From positions 17,279,253-17,343,252 of the forward strand of contig CM075939.1 in the NCBI GenBank assembly GCA_038030265.1: a stretch of DNA of 64,000 nt, given 5' to 3'. Shown here in pieces: positions 32,312-44,115 of the stretch. Under the pieces are notes generated by a model. It did no database searches. It worked only from the letters and a program-made list of their open reading frames with translations, and was not told where the DNA came from. A program made the translations under genes and the position numbers. Numbering within the stretch: the first letter of the stretch is position 1; every line of letters begins with the position of its first letter. This DNA comes from Corythucha ciliata. Taxonomy: Eukaryota; Arthropoda; Insecta; Hemiptera; Tingidae.

Positions 32312-33846
32312 TGTTGAGATCGAGTAACCAAACGCCCCCCCCCCCCCCTCGATCTCGGAAAGTGTGAAAAACACTTCGCTAAACCGCATCTCCACCCCCA
32401 GAGCCCAAGAGAGGGAAAGGGACTTCGCTGAACCACATCTCCACCCCCAGAAAGAGAACCACCCGCAACACACCGGCGCATGAGAGGACCGCCCATGCCC
32501 TACTCCCGGAAACCACGTGAGTGACAGTGGGTGGTACCTCCTACGGGCTATATAACCCGTGCGGAGACCAAGAAAGAGTAATTCTGACGGCTGCCAGCAA
32601 CAGGAGCAGAACCATCCCGAAGAGGACCCACTCTAGACAGCAACCCCGAAGACCCCCAGGGACAACCCGGACAAGGACCAACCGAGCCAGCGAGAAGCAA
32701 ACACGGACGCTAACCGGAACTGAAGGGAAGACACCGACAAGGGACCGAGACTGCCGGCCCCAGGACAACCCCAGACGAACTGAGAACAGCGCAAAGGGCG
32801 CTAACATCCCGCCGGAAGAGCTCCCAGCGAAACCCCGTTATCCCCCGGTAGTTCTCCCCCTAGAGGGTGACGAACACCGATCCTCATCCCTGTGGTGGCG
32901 GGTTCTTCTCCCAGCTACTGGTCGACGAAGGCCCCACCTTCCTGTCCCTACCTCCCAGGGTGAATCCTTACCAGAGGGCCTAGAGGGCTTAGCGCCTTAA
33001 TTGGCTGCCCTTGAACTCCTGGTGAGCGACAGAACCACATCCCTGTCCTCACCCCAACAGCTGGAGCGAGCGCAGGAGCGCTAACCGAACTTCAGCCCGG
33101 AGGACGGTAGTTCTCCCCCTTGAGGGTGACGAACACCGACATAACCTCCAATCTAGGGCCAGCGCAAGGGCGCTAACCGAACTTCAGCCCGGAGGACCCA
33201 CAGATAGCGTCGAGAGACGCTCAGAGACGACCCCGAGGATCTGGAGCGAGCGCAAGGGCGCTAACCGACCAGCTACCCAGGAGATCTGGGGCCAGCGCAA
33301 AGGGCGCTAACAGAACTTCGGCCCGGAGGACGGTAGTTCTCCCCCAAGAGGGTGTCGAACACCGACCTAACCTCCCTCTAGGGCAAGCGCACGGGCGCTA
33401 ACCAAAGACTTCAACCCGGACGGACCTGTGGCGAGCGCAAGGGCGCTAACCAGCCACCTACCCCAAGGATCTGGGGAAAGCGCAAGGGCGCTAACCAGAC
33501 TTCAACCCAGACAGACCTGTGGCAAGCGCAAGGGCGCTAACCAACCACCAACCCCAAGAACCTGGGGCAAGCGCAAAGACGCTAACCAACTTTCGACCCA
33601 GAGGACCCGCAGGCAGCGTCAAGGGACGCTCACTGACGACCCAGAGGACCTGTGGCGAGCGCAAGGGCGCTAACCCACCACCGAAAGAGGCACGCCTACC
33701 GCTGCAGGAGCTCGCGTCCAGCAGAACGACCGACCTCCCCGGAGCAAACGCCTTCTTTCCAGAAAGACTGTTTATTTTCCCACATTGTACATATATTGTA
33801 AATATCACGAAATATATTGGGGCCTGTTACCCAAAATACCACAACA
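32312..33846 (+). mobile_element. GC-rich LTR of a retrotransposon
   Basis: The right end is defined by a primer-binding site starting at 33849. TATA-like GGCTATATAACCCG lies at about 32545. The body carries about twelve copies of AGCGCAAGGGCGCTAACC, each a small hairpin, and four of TAGTTCTCCCCC(T/A). The left edge is uncertain: TGTTGAGATCG at 32312 would pair with the ACAACA right end, but a start nearer 32490 is possible. No coding region of the element follows, so only a 5' LTR and leader survive. GC content is far above the surroundings. Confidence 0.6.
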
Positions 33847-33848
33847 GG

Positions 33849-33861
33849 TGGCGACCGTGAC
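33849..33861 (+). promoter_or_regulatory. Primer-binding site, tRNA-Arg type
   Basis: TGGCGACCGTGAC lies three bases after the proposed LTR end CACAACA. This is the tRNA-Arg-complementary site used by mdg1/412-like Ty3/gypsy elements of insects. Confidence 0.7.
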
Positions 33862-34074
33862 TTTTTCCTCAAGGCCCTCGATCTTCGGACAGCCGCATTA
33901 AGCCACACGGCGTCAATGTGTTGTTGTTATTTCGCTTCGCTACGGACCCTTCGAAAACGCCCTCTTAGGGCTGGTGCTTGACCCCTATAGTTACCATAGG
34001 GGTGGCCAATTATGTATAAAACCTGCTCCCACCCCACCGGAGTATTTTCCTATACGATACTGTCCTACACCCTG

Positions 34075-34301
34075 GGGGCCTATTCTCTACAGATGTGATG
34101 ATATAAAAAGAAAATCAATTTAAACAAAAATTCAAAAGCCTCCACCAGAACACGTTAGGAATCATCCGACAGAACAAGGTCAAAAATAAAACAAATCAAC
34201 AAAGCAAAATAATTTTTTCATAGCAATATGTCTATTTCATTAATTTTTTCAAATATATGAATGAAATAAACTTATTGCTTCTTTCTTACAGAATAGGCCC
34301 C
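34075..34301. mobile_element. MITE with GGGGCCTATTCT ends
   Basis: GGGGCCTATTCT at 34075 is inverted as AGAATAGGCCCC ending at 34301. CTG flanks both sides (CCTGG if extended). About 227 bp; the interior is AT-rich with no ORF. The target type and ends resemble family M1, although the interior differs. Confidence 0.65.
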
Positions 34302-34439
34302 CTGGGTTATTTCCTCTCCTTGTCACCAACTTGTGCACAGGGTCTGCCTTGGGCATCATGATGTGGCACCCCGGGCGAATCTTACACTTATTCTATTACA
34401 TTCAGAAGCTGCGATTTGGTGTTTTCTCATTTCCCATTC

Positions 34440-35010
34440 CTCATTTCTCATTTCCCATTTAAACCCTTAATTAGCGTTTTTACCGCACGCTTGAGCGCCT
34501 CTTCTCAATCTCATCGGTGAATTAGCGATTTGCCTACATTTTAGCCGGGATTTCGCACTTTGTGTCCATTTTTGCCGCAAATCAGCGCTTTCTCCTAGTT
34601 TTAGTGAAAAGCTGCCTCCGGAAACTACGACTTGTGAAATGAATACCCTAAGTAGCAATTTTTTAATATTTTAGTCGTGTTTTAATAAAATATTTAATAA
34701 AAAATTAATTAATATTTAATCTTCCTAATTTTAGCCGCAGCAGTGAATAAGAGGTTTTCTTCGATTTTAGCCGTGAATTAGCGATTTTTTTTCTCGGCTT
34801 GAGCCAGTTCAGCACCGAGTCGGAGAATTCTCTCAATATTAGCAACGAAGTTGCCTCCAGATAGTGCGAATTGGCGTACTATACCAAAAGTTTAGATGTG
34901 ATTAACGTTTTTTCTCAACTTCAGCAGCGATGATCGCTTTTTCTTAATTTGGACGTGGATTAGCGATTTTGTTCACTTTCTGAAGTAACCTTCAGAAGCC
35001 GCGAATTGAC
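34440..35010. repeat. Degenerate minisatellite in reverse orientation
   Basis: The pattern is the complement of the 20-24 kb array: TTTTAGCCGTGAATTAGCG, TTTCTCAATTTTAGC and GTGAATTAGCGATTT. About fifteen decayed units are readable. A C-run follows at about 35020. Confidence 0.7.
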
Positions 35011-36270
35011 GTTGTCTTCAGCCCCCCCCCCCCCGTAGCGTCAGATGGACGCCGATCCCTGCGGTGTGATTCCTATGTAGCGTCAGCGGCTATTGGAGTA
35101 TGAGCATTCAATAAAAGTGAGAAACATAAAACAGGGAATGAGTAAGGGAAGGAATCCAATCTGTTAGTGCTCCCACACTGCTCTCCAGTGGCCTTGAGTG
35201 CGCTCGGTGCCTACAAAGATCGTAAATCTCGTAAGTACACCCAAGTGGTGAAAGTAACTACCTGAGTACACCCGAGCTGGCATGACGCAAGTACATCCAG
35301 AGTACCTCAGTACACCCAGCACCAGTACGTCAACCACAAAGATCTTCCCAACTTGACGAACCGCTTCTTTTCATCATCACTAAAAACCCGACAGGAGACG
35401 AAGCCTGTACATGTGGACCGTGCGTCTCTCGTGGATTAACCTCTTCATATATTATTACATTACACGGTTAAATGGAACTCGTGTGTTATTTAGTGCATAA
35501 TCGATACACTTCCCTCCTTTCTTCCAGCATTTGTCTTCAGTGTGTTAGTGTGAGAGGAAATAAATAAGGGAGGGGGCTTATCTTCGCATTAGCTGATGAA
35601 TAATTGCCTTATCAAATTTATTTTATGAAATTAGATTGTCTTTTTACAATTTGAAAGAGAAGTTCAGTCACAATAAAAATAGTACACTAAATTGTGTTAA
35701 ACAAAACCGTTTGCGAGAAGTATAGGCACTCTTTTTAGTCTCTGCATCAATAACTTCGCCATTCAATTAAGTCAGGCATTCCTAAAAATACCTATGTACT
35801 AATTGTATTTGGTACACATTCTAAATATTACTTTTTTTCGTTTTACAAATTGCCCATGTTGTTTCGACGTTAATGAGCCACAACGCGCAGATTTCATTCG
35901 ACTTCAAGTGTTCGATTAAGGCTCCATTAAAAAACAATATAAAACACTTAAAGCAATATATACAAATCGTTGTTCGCGATTCAACAAAATTATTTCCAAT
36001 AAAGAGGAAAAAAACAGAGCTGCCCTCGTAACAGTTTGTCCCTAAATCCTAAATCAATAGAAGAGACAACTTCCAACTCTTTGCCGTCCTGGCGTGGTGC
36101 GGTTTAAGTGGGAAGCCCCAGTCACAAAGTGAATTTTGAAGAGTTATGACCGGGGGCGGGAAGGATCGTTGTGTTGACTAAGCTCGTTGAACGTGAGCAG
36201 AAAACAACTGTTGAACGTTCTTTTCCTTCTATATTTTTCCTGGACGGTTTTCTTCACTTCCGTGTACACA
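35011..36270. other. 3' flank of the Toll gene, no other gene
   Basis: No supported ORF. The last few hundred bases presumably include the 3' untranslated region of the Toll-like receptor, but I could not assign a poly(A) signal confidently. Confidence 0.5.
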
Positions 36271-36272
36271 GA

Positions 36273-38861
36273 CTACTGCGCAAACCCCGGGTTGCACCTA
36301 CCCACAGTAATGTGTTCGGGACGAACGAGAGCGTCCCGAAGCCTCCTCCAGAAAAGTTTTTGTTTAATAGGATCAGAGTTCCATTGCAAATAAATCCTTG
36401 TTTTAGTTAAATACCTCAAAGAGGGTGTCATTTGGCCCTCTTCAATATCCCCTACTTTTATAATGATCAACGGGTCGACCGTGTCATCCTTGAACACCAA
36501 CTTTTTGTTTTGAGCCAGCTGAAGTTCCCACTGGCACCATTGAGATTGAACAAATGCCTTGCTCAATATAAGAATCGTTCGACGTGACTGAGACAGACAT
36601 TCGAACACGCTTTCAGTGATTGCACCACCAACCATGAAGTCTCTTTCAAAGACACACAAACTAAAAAAAGGCTCTTGAGATTCAAGCATAGACACCAGTT
36701 TTACGACGAAGGATCGGTCTTCGTTGCTGTAGGAGACAAAAGCGTCGTAGCGATAGACGCCTCCGGATTTTCTGTTTCGATTTTTCGGAAAATAGTAACA
36801 CCGAAGCAATTGTCGAAGGAGGAAAATCCAGTATTTTATGTGCCATCTTAAAATGTAGCATATCACAACCAAGAGAAGTATCAAAGGGATCACGATTGCA
36901 CAAATTACTACAGCCTCATTAAACGTCTCATCAAATTCGCACGTGTTATCGTACATGGCACTTAAAATGAACTCAGAATAAGACACATTTAGCCTTGGCG
37001 TAGGACTATTGCAATAGGCTGGGTCTGGGCTTGATTTTTCATTCTCCAACATGTTGAAAATTGCGATAGAATTATGTGCTGAGACGACTCTCACTTCAGT
37101 GCACGTGCATACGAGTGGATTGCCGTGAAGACTCAAATGAGAAACATTTTGAAAGTCAGTCAACATGCTCGTAGTGAGTTCCTCGATGAGATTGTTCGAT
37201 AAGGCCACCTGACTGAGCTTTGGATTGTTTTCGAACACTCTTTTTTCCCATTTGTGAACGCTGTTGTATGTGAGATCGATGACTCGTAAATTGTGCAGTC
37301 GGGCAAAAAATGACGAATCCATGTGTCCTATGCCATTGAAACGAAGGTTGAGCGTTTCGAGTTGAACGAGATGGTCAAATAAATTAGAATGAAGAAAATT
37401 AATTGAGCAACTCTCCAGGTCCAATAATTTCAACTCATTCAGTCCTTCGAAGGAGACCGGAGCGAGAGAAGAAGTGTCAGAAAAAGAATTGTAGGCTAGG
37501 TCGAGCTGCTTCAGCTTTTTCAGGTTCAAAAATGCATATGGATAGATTCGGTAGATTGAACAGTGTCTTAAAACTAATTTATTAAGGTTGTTCAGTCCTT
37601 CGAATCGTCTAGAAGTCAACACATACATTCCGTTGTTATTTAGTAGTAGAGTTTCAAGGGAAACCAAACCTCCCAGCTGAAAATCGTCCAGTTTGAATTG
37701 ATACGACGTGTCACAAAACTTATCGCACGAGTAGCTTGATAAATCAAGCATTTTCAAGTTAGGAAGCTCAAACGTGAACGTCGTTCCCATATAGTTATCT
37801 TTAGCAAGCACCAATCTGCTTAATTTTGGGAATTGTTTGTGAGAGAAAATTTCTGTCGGTGTTGATATCGCTTTAATTGCGCTCAGGTCCAAGTGTACAA
37901 GTTGAGACATTACTGGAAGTGCACTTACGTCTAAAAAAGTGAAATGAGTCTCACGCAGATTCAAGTGCGAAATGTTAGTTTTCGAGATGGGTGGTAATAG
38001 CTCAAGCGGATCTGTTTGAAGCATGTTTGCTGCGATGTTCAGCTGTCTAAATTGAGGCGCGACTTTGCTCAAATTTTCAATCAACCCGGTAATATTTTGA
38101 ACATCTAGGTTATTCCCACTCAATGAAAGGCTTCTTAGATAGCTGAAAAATCGCAATGATTCAGGTTCGATGCTTACCAGAGAGCACAAATTCATTCTGA
38201 AGTCTCGAACCTTCGAACCAGTTAAATTCAGGAGGTCATCTTTTCTGATAGCGGTAAAAGTATTCTCGGATACGTCTAAATGCTCCAGGTTAGGAAGGAT
38301 GTTCGGTCGGGCAACCGTAGCCACTACAAATAACTGCTGGAAACCATTTTTTCGAAGCACCAAATTCCTTAGATCATTCAACCCTTTGAAAACGTTATCG
38401 GGTAAAGAAGTCAATTTATCGTTGTTACTAATTGTTAGATTGATAAGGTGAGAGCATACAGAAAATACACCTTCGCTGATCGTCGTCAAGTCGGGATTCA
38501 TATCAATGGCCAGGGACATGACATTGTTCCAGCCGATGAAGTCGATTCGGCGAATAGCTATTATTTTAGTGGACTTTATAGCGACAGTTGGAACATCAAA
38601 TGCATACGTTCGTGGCACTTCGCGGCAAGTTTCACTGTAGAAAAAAAGAACTGAGGGATCCTTGAACAGCAGTGCTTTGCACCCTGTAGAATTGTCACTC
38701 GGTAAGTGTCTGAAGCGGGGCTCTTTCGTTATTGGAGGCAGTGATGTCGTCGCCAATAAATGTGTAGGGTTGCTTGTACTGTCGGTGAGAGGCTCCGACC
38801 GCCCGAATATTGCATAGAGGATTTGCAGCAGTAAAACTGCGAGCGCACAACTGAATCGCAT
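36273..38861 (-). CDS. Toll-like receptor, 862 aa, single coding exon
   Basis: Innate immune/developmental receptor of the plasma membrane. Signal peptide about 1-22. Leucine-rich repeats fill about residues 100-590 (LEHLDVSENTFTAI, LDLAYNSFSD, LETLNLRFNGIGHMD, LRVIDLTYNSVHKW). One C-terminal cysteine cap follows (NPLVCTCTE through DNTCEFD). A transmembrane helix spans about 650-671 (VVICAIVIPLILLLVVICYI) and the TIR domain about 703-850. The TIR has box 1 YDAFVSYS, box 2 ERDFMVGGAI and box 3 FW. The single cysteine cluster next to the membrane is the vertebrate-type (sccTLR) plan, unlike the multi-cluster plan of most insect Tolls. A splice acceptor (TTTTTCAG) lies about 12 nt upstream of the start, suggesting a non-coding first exon. 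The first 24 codons are duplicated upstream. Confidence 0.95.
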   Translation of the reverse strand: MRFSCALAVLLLQILYAIFGRSEPLTDSTSNPTHLLATTSLPPITKEPRFRHLPSDNSTGCKALLFKDPSVLFFYSETCREVPRTYAFDVPTVAIKSTKIIAIRRIDFIGWNNVMSLAIDMNPDLTTISEGVFSVCSHLINLTISNNDKLTSLPDNVFKGLNDLRNLVLRKNGFQQLFVVATVARPNILPNLEHLDVSENTFTAIRKDDLLNLTGSKVRDFRMNLCSLVSIEPESLRFFSYLRSLSLSGNNLDVQNITGLIENLSKVAPQFRQLNIAANMLQTDPLELLPPISKTNISHLNLRETHFTFLDVSALPVMSQLVHLDLSAIKAISTPTEIFSHKQFPKLSRLVLAKDNYMGTTFTFELPNLKMLDLSSYSCDKFCDTSYQFKLDDFQLGGLVSLETLLLNNNGMYVLTSRRFEGLNNLNKLVLRHCSIYRIYPYAFLNLKKLKQLDLAYNSFSDTSSLAPVSFEGLNELKLLDLESCSINFLHSNLFDHLVQLETLNLRFNGIGHMDSSFFARLHNLRVIDLTYNSVHKWEKRVFENNPKLSQVALSNNLIEELTTSMLTDFQNVSHLSLHGNPLVCTCTEVRVVSAHNSIAIFNMLENEKSSPDPAYCNSPTPRLNVSYSEFILSAMYDNTCEFDETFNEAVVICAIVIPLILLLVVICYILRWHIKYWIFLLRQLLRCYYFPKNRNRKSGGVYRYDAFVSYSNEDRSFVVKLVSMLESQEPFFSLCVFERDFMVGGAITESVFECLSQSRRTILILSKAFVQSQWCQWELQLAQNKKLVFKDDTVDPLIIIKVGDIEEGQMTPSLRYLTKTRIYLQWNSDPIKQKLFWRRLRDALVRPEHITVGRCNPGFAQ

Positions 38862-40159
38862 TCCATGAGCCTCTGAAAAATAAAAAAATAAATGCGTTGT
38901 TAAATAATATGAACAAATAGTTGATACAATCTTGGTGACATTGAAAATACGATATAGTCAGTAGACACCGCGCGACACTGATGAGATAATTACCTAACCA
39001 ATTACTTCTTATTCCTCAGACGGGCGAAATTGGCTCCGAATGATTTCAAGCATTGCAATTTATTTACGAGTACGTATATCTATGTACATGTCTGTAGCTC
39101 CCAAAACAGTACCTATGAATTAAATTTCAGTGACTATCACTGATGTGATAATTTGATTTGATTGACGCGTAACTTTGCAAATAAAATTTGCTAATCGCCG
39201 TTGACAGCGACGTTCCTTTCGCTCCGCCACATTTTCAACTCGTACGAGTACTGTATTCCTGACATGGAATTACGATGACGCCGAAGAAGCTAAACACTGG
39301 TAGTTCGACTGTTGTTAAATTGATAAGGCGAGAGCATTATAGAAAAAAAACCTTAGCTGACCGTCGTCAAGTCGGGATTCATAACGTGACGATGGCTGAA
39401 GCAACCTCAAGGTTAACAAACACGACGCTTGTTCAGGGGCGGATCCAGGTCTGAATCCTGGAGGGGGCGGGGGTAATGCCGATGACCCCCCCACCCATTA
39501 CATCAAACACCCTCATGTTACATCATTCCATCGCTTCCAAAATTCATAAAATTTTGGGGTGATGTTTCAAGACAAATAAGGATGATAAATGCCGAATTAG
39601 TCTTGCCACATTATTCTTTTCCCCTGCAAATTACTGGTTACCAACGCTAGGGTCCTAGGGAGTCCCAGAACACCAAAACGTCAAGTTTAACGCATAAATT
39701 ATCGTTTCCTGGAGGCAAAATGGTGGGTTTTTTTGTTGTTTTTTTAAATATAAAATCTAGAATAGAATAGAATTTTAAACCGAGGCGGAGGGGCTTGAAA
39801 AAGTTGGGTAGGCTAATGGAATGAAGGTCGATGGGCAGAAATCAAGCTCACGGAGCATAGATTGGTCGGAAACAGGCGATTTTAAGACTTTCAACCATTT
39901 AAGAAACAAAGGCCCGTAAGGTTGTAGCGCGCTCCGCATTGGTCGTGGAAAACCATTGCACTTATTCACATGTATTGTGAATTGGTGTAGGAAATTTAAT
40001 GACCCTAAGTGTTTTGTACGAGAAGGTTTCCTCTACAAAGCCTCTCGTTTAGGGGATATTTATAGAAACAACCGATAAAATGACCCCAAAATCGCGGTTT
40101 TCGGGCTGCCAAAAGTTGTGCCTAGCGTTTCAGATTATTAATTTTTCTGTCGAAAACTT

Positions 40160-41060
40160 TCTACTTATACATACAGGTTGGATGCGAATAAGGGTGGAAA
40201 AAAATTGATGAAATTAGACTTCATTTGCAATCGAAAACGCTAAATACACCATGGTAGTGGTACGAAAATCAAAATCCATCGAGATATGATTTTTCTAACA
40301 TCTTTTTAGGATAACATCTCTTTCCCTAACTAAATGTGAATAACTCGCTTTGCAGCAGACTTTATGTAAATTTTTGGCGATGGATTCGGGAAAAACACAC
40401 TCTGCCACCCTGACAGACCCTGTCAGCACCGTGACAGGAAGTCAGGACTAGCAATTTTCGTCATAAAATAACTATTTTCTGTCGCCTCGGCAGCTCCTTG
40501 AGATTGTTCGGTATGGGGATTTTTAATTTTCCATAAAAGTCAACCCCCACTTGATCATACTAAATCTGACTAGATAATGAATAATAGGTCGTAGGTGCGG
40601 AAGCAATGATCCGAATCAAAAGGAAAAAATAAGTCCTCTCCCGCTGTTGATCAACAGCGACTATCGACTTCCCATGGATCAGAGAAACTTCTTCAACGTG
40701 TCCTTGGCACTTTTCCAGCAAAAATGACAATTTTTTTTTAAAGAAGAAAAGTGTGATTTTTCTCTTCAAAATCGCTTGTTTTGACCTGCAAAATTCAAAC
40801 AATCCTTGCGAATTTAAACGTGCTAAACATCATGAAAACCTCATCGTCAGTGGGCCTTTGAATGGAACAGACTGTGAACGCCCCCAAAAGTATCAAAAAA
40901 TGTCGCCCCAGCAGCTGGCTGTCAAATAGAGTGCATTAGCTACACCGAATTTTGTTTTTAGTTAATTTGCTATTATTCGACAAAAATTATCACTCAGTGT
41001 GACTCTCTACTTTTATTTAGCCATTTCCGCACAATAATGCCTAATTTACTAATAACGTCG
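40160..41060. repeat. Dispersed repeat R1, copy 2
   Basis: Collinear with 4285-5100. Its right part forms an inverted pair: GCTGGCTGTCAAATAGAGTG at about 40914 and the complement of it at about 41086-41111, so the element may end in a hairpin. Confidence 0.6.
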
Positions 41061-41187
41061 AAATTCGTATATTAGTAGTGAAGTCCACTCTATTCGACAG
41101 CCGGCTGCCGGAACGATATCATTCGATGCTTTGGTAAGCCTTCACATCCAGTTCCATTCAAAGGACTGCTTCACATGTGACTTCAAG

Positions 41188-41560
41188 GCCCGTTCACAAG
41201 CTCTATGCAACGATATATAAACCTGGATTGCTCACAGTGGACTGGAGGGGTGTGGAGGGGTCAGGTCGTCCCCTGATAAACAATCACCCTGTCCCTCTCC
41301 TTGTGTAGTTATGGCAACCCAACTCTCTTCCGGTATTTACTTTGAAACTCCGCCCCTCTCATCCACATGGGAGTTTATTTGATGGCTATTGTTTATCAGC
41401 AATGATGCGAGCAATCCAGTTCTTTTATACATCTTTGGCTCTATGTTTGCGTTCTGTGGAGTCTATGCAACCAAACAAATTTATTCTCTCGGAAAATGAA
41501 GCATTTTGATAGGTTGCATGGACAACAAACAACGAAAGCATAGAGCTTCTGAACGGGGGT
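41188..41560. mobile_element. MITE family M3, carrying an inserted hAT MITE
   Basis: The left end CCCGTTCACAAGCTCTATG is inverted at the right as CATAGAGCTTCTGAACGGG. The M2 element at 41208-41437 sits inside the left terminal repeat. The related fragment at 28183-28300 lacks that insertion, reading from GCTCTACG straight into TTTACGTTCTGTGG. Confidence 0.7.
41208..41437. mobile_element. hAT-type MITE family M2, copy B
   Basis: Starts CAACGATATATAAAC and ends GTATAAAAG-like sequence complement finishing CATCTTTG. Flanked by the exact 8-bp duplication GCTCTATG (41200-41207 and 41438-41445). Subterminal CTGGATTGCTCA and GAGCAATCCAG are inverted. It is inserted in MITE M3. Confidence 0.85.
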
Positions 41561-41691
41561 CTTATGATTTTTAGCATGCTGAAAATCGCAAGGATCGTTT
41601 GAATTTTGCTGGTTAAACCACTAGTTTTGAAGAGCACTTTTTTCCCCAAAAAATGGTCATTTCTGCCAAACAATCGCTAATTATTATTTTT

Positions 41692-41769
41692 TTAAAGAGG
41701 CTCCGACCGCCCGAATATTGCATAGAGGATTTGCAGCAGTAAAACTGCGAGCGCACAACTGAATCGCAT
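41692..41769 (-). pseudogene. Truncated duplicate of the Toll start (25 codons)
   Basis: The second duplication unit begins in Toll codon 24-25. Its copy of the Toll start codon (41767-41769) and signal peptide therefore runs into unit 1 sequence and stops at 41692-41694 after 25 codons. It preserves the splice acceptor and the leader. It could be translated only as a free signal peptide, so I call it a broken copy created by the duplication. Confidence 0.85.
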
Positions 41770-43067
41770 TCCATGAGCCTCTGAAAAATAAAAAAATAAA
41801 TGCGTTGTTAAATAATATGAACAAATAGTTGATACAATCTTGGTGACATTGAAAATACGATATAGTCAGTAGACACCGCGCGACACTGATGAGATAATTA
41901 CCTAACCAATTACTTCTTATTCCTCAGACGGGCGAAATTGGCTCCGAATGATTTCAAGCATTGCAATTTATTTACGAGTACGTATATCTATGTACATGTC
42001 TGTAGCTCCCAAAACAGTACCTATGAATTAAATTTCAGTGACTATCACTGATGTGATAACTTGATTTGATTGACGCGTAACTTTGCAAATAAAATTTGCT
42101 AATCGCCGTTGACAGCGACGTTCCTTTCGCTCCGCCACATTTTCAACTCGTACGAGTACTGTATTCCTGACATGGAATTACGATGACGCCGAAGAAGCTA
42201 AACACTGGTAGTTCGACTGTTGTTAAATTGATAAGGCGAGAGCATTATAGAAAAAAAACCTTAGCTGACCGTCGTCAAGTCGGGATTCATAACGTGACGA
42301 TGGCTGAAGCAACCTCAAGGTTAACAAACACGACGCTTGTTCAGGGGCGGATCCAGGTCTGAATCCTGGAGGGGGCGGGGGTAATGCCGATGACCCCCCC
42401 ACCCATTACATCAAACACCCTCATGTTACATCATTCCATCGCTTCCAAAATTCATAAAATTTTGGGGTGATGTTTCAAGACAAATAAGGATGATAAATGC
42501 CGAATTAGTCTTGCCACATTATTCTTTTCCCCTGCAAATTACTGGTTACCAACGCTAGGGTCCTAGGGAGTCCCAGAACACCAAAACGTCAAGTTTAACG
42601 CATAAATTATCGTTTCCTGGAGGCAAAATGGTGGGTTTTTTTGTTGTTTTTTTAAATATAAAATCTAGAATAGAATAGAATTTTAAACCGAGGCGGAGGG
42701 GCTTGAAAAAGTTGGGTAGGCTAATGGAATGAAGGTCGATGGGCAGAAATCAAGCTCACGGAGCATAGATTGGTCGGAAACAGGCGATTTTAAGACTTTC
42801 AACCATTTAAGAAACAAAGGCCCGTAAGGTTGTAGCGCGCTCCGCATTGGTCGTGGAAAACCATTGCACTTATTCACATGTATTGTGAATTGGTGTAGGA
42901 AATTTAATGACCCTAAGTGTTTTGTACGAGAAGGTTTCCTCTACAAAGCCTCTCGTTTAGGGGATATTTATAGAAACAACCGATAAAATGACCCCAAAAT
43001 CGCGGTTTTCGGGCTGCCAAAAGTTGTGCCTAGCGTTTCAGATTATTAATTTTTCTGTCGAAAACTT

Positions 43068-43968
43068 TCTACTTATACATACAGGTTGGATGCGAATAAG
43101 GGTGGAAAAAAATTGATGAAATTAGACTTCATTTGCAATCGAAAACGCTAAATACACCATGGTAGTGGTACGAAAATCAAAATCCATCGAGATATGATTT
43201 TTCTAACATCTTTTTAGGATAACATCTCTTTCCCTAACTAAATGTGAATAACTCGCTTTGCAGCAGACTTTATGTAAATTTTTGGCGATGGATTCGGGAA
43301 AAACACACTCTGCCACCCTGACAGACCCTGTCAGCACCGTGACAGGAAGTCAGGACTAGCAATTTTCGTCATAAAATAACTATTTTCTGTCGCCTCGGCA
43401 GCTCCTTGAGATTGTTCGGTATGGGGATTTTTAATTTTCCATAAAAGTCAACCCCCACTTGATCATACTAAATCTGACTAGATAATGAATAATAGGTCGT
43501 AGGTGCGGAAGCAATGATCCGAATCAAAAGGAAAAAATAAGTCCTCTCCCGCTGTTGATCAACAGCGACTATCGACTTCCCATGGATCAGAGAAACTTCT
43601 TCAACGTGTCCTTGGCACTTTTCCAGCAAAAATGACAATTTTTTTTTAAAGAAGAAAAGTGTGATTTTTCTCTTCAAAATCGCTTGTTTTGACCTGCAAA
43701 ATTCAAACAATCCTTGCGAATTTAAACGTGCTAAACATCATGAAAACCTCATCGTCAGTGGGCCTTTGAATGGAACAGACTGTGAACGCCCCCAAAAGTA
43801 TCAAAAAATGTCGCCCCAGCAGCTGGCTGTCAAATAGAGTGCATTAGCTACACCGAATTTTGTTTTTAGTTAATTTGCTATTATTCGACAAAAATTATCA
43901 CTCAGTGTGACTCTCTACTTTTATTTAGCCATTTCCGCACAATAATGCCTAATTTACTAATAACGTCG
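43068..43968. repeat. Dispersed repeat R1, copy 3
   Basis: Copy carried along by the 2.9-kb tandem duplication; practically identical to 40160-41060. Confidence 0.6.
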
Positions 43969-44115
43969 AAATTCGTATATTAGTAGTGAAGTCCACTCTA
44001 TTCGACAGCCGGCTGCCGGAACGATATCATTCGATGCTTTGGTAAGCCTTCACATCCAGTTCCATTCAAAGGACTGCTTCACATGTGACTTCAAGGCCCG
44101 TTCACAAGCTCTATG

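Larger units (their letters stand above)
38788..41696. repeat. Tandem duplication upstream of Toll, unit 1
   Basis: The unit begins inside Toll codon 24-25 and includes the start codon, signal peptide, acceptor and about 2.8 kb upstream. It matches 41697-44602 with only a handful of differences seen: substitutions at about 39152, 41377 and 41451 and a 2-nt indel at about 41408. It contains repeat R1, MITE M3 and hAT MITE M2. Confidence 0.95.

Noticed and set aside
32521..33860. Proline/arginine-rich ORFs in the GC-rich block
   Set aside because: They are translations of LTR repeats; several frames are open because of composition, and none has a motif.
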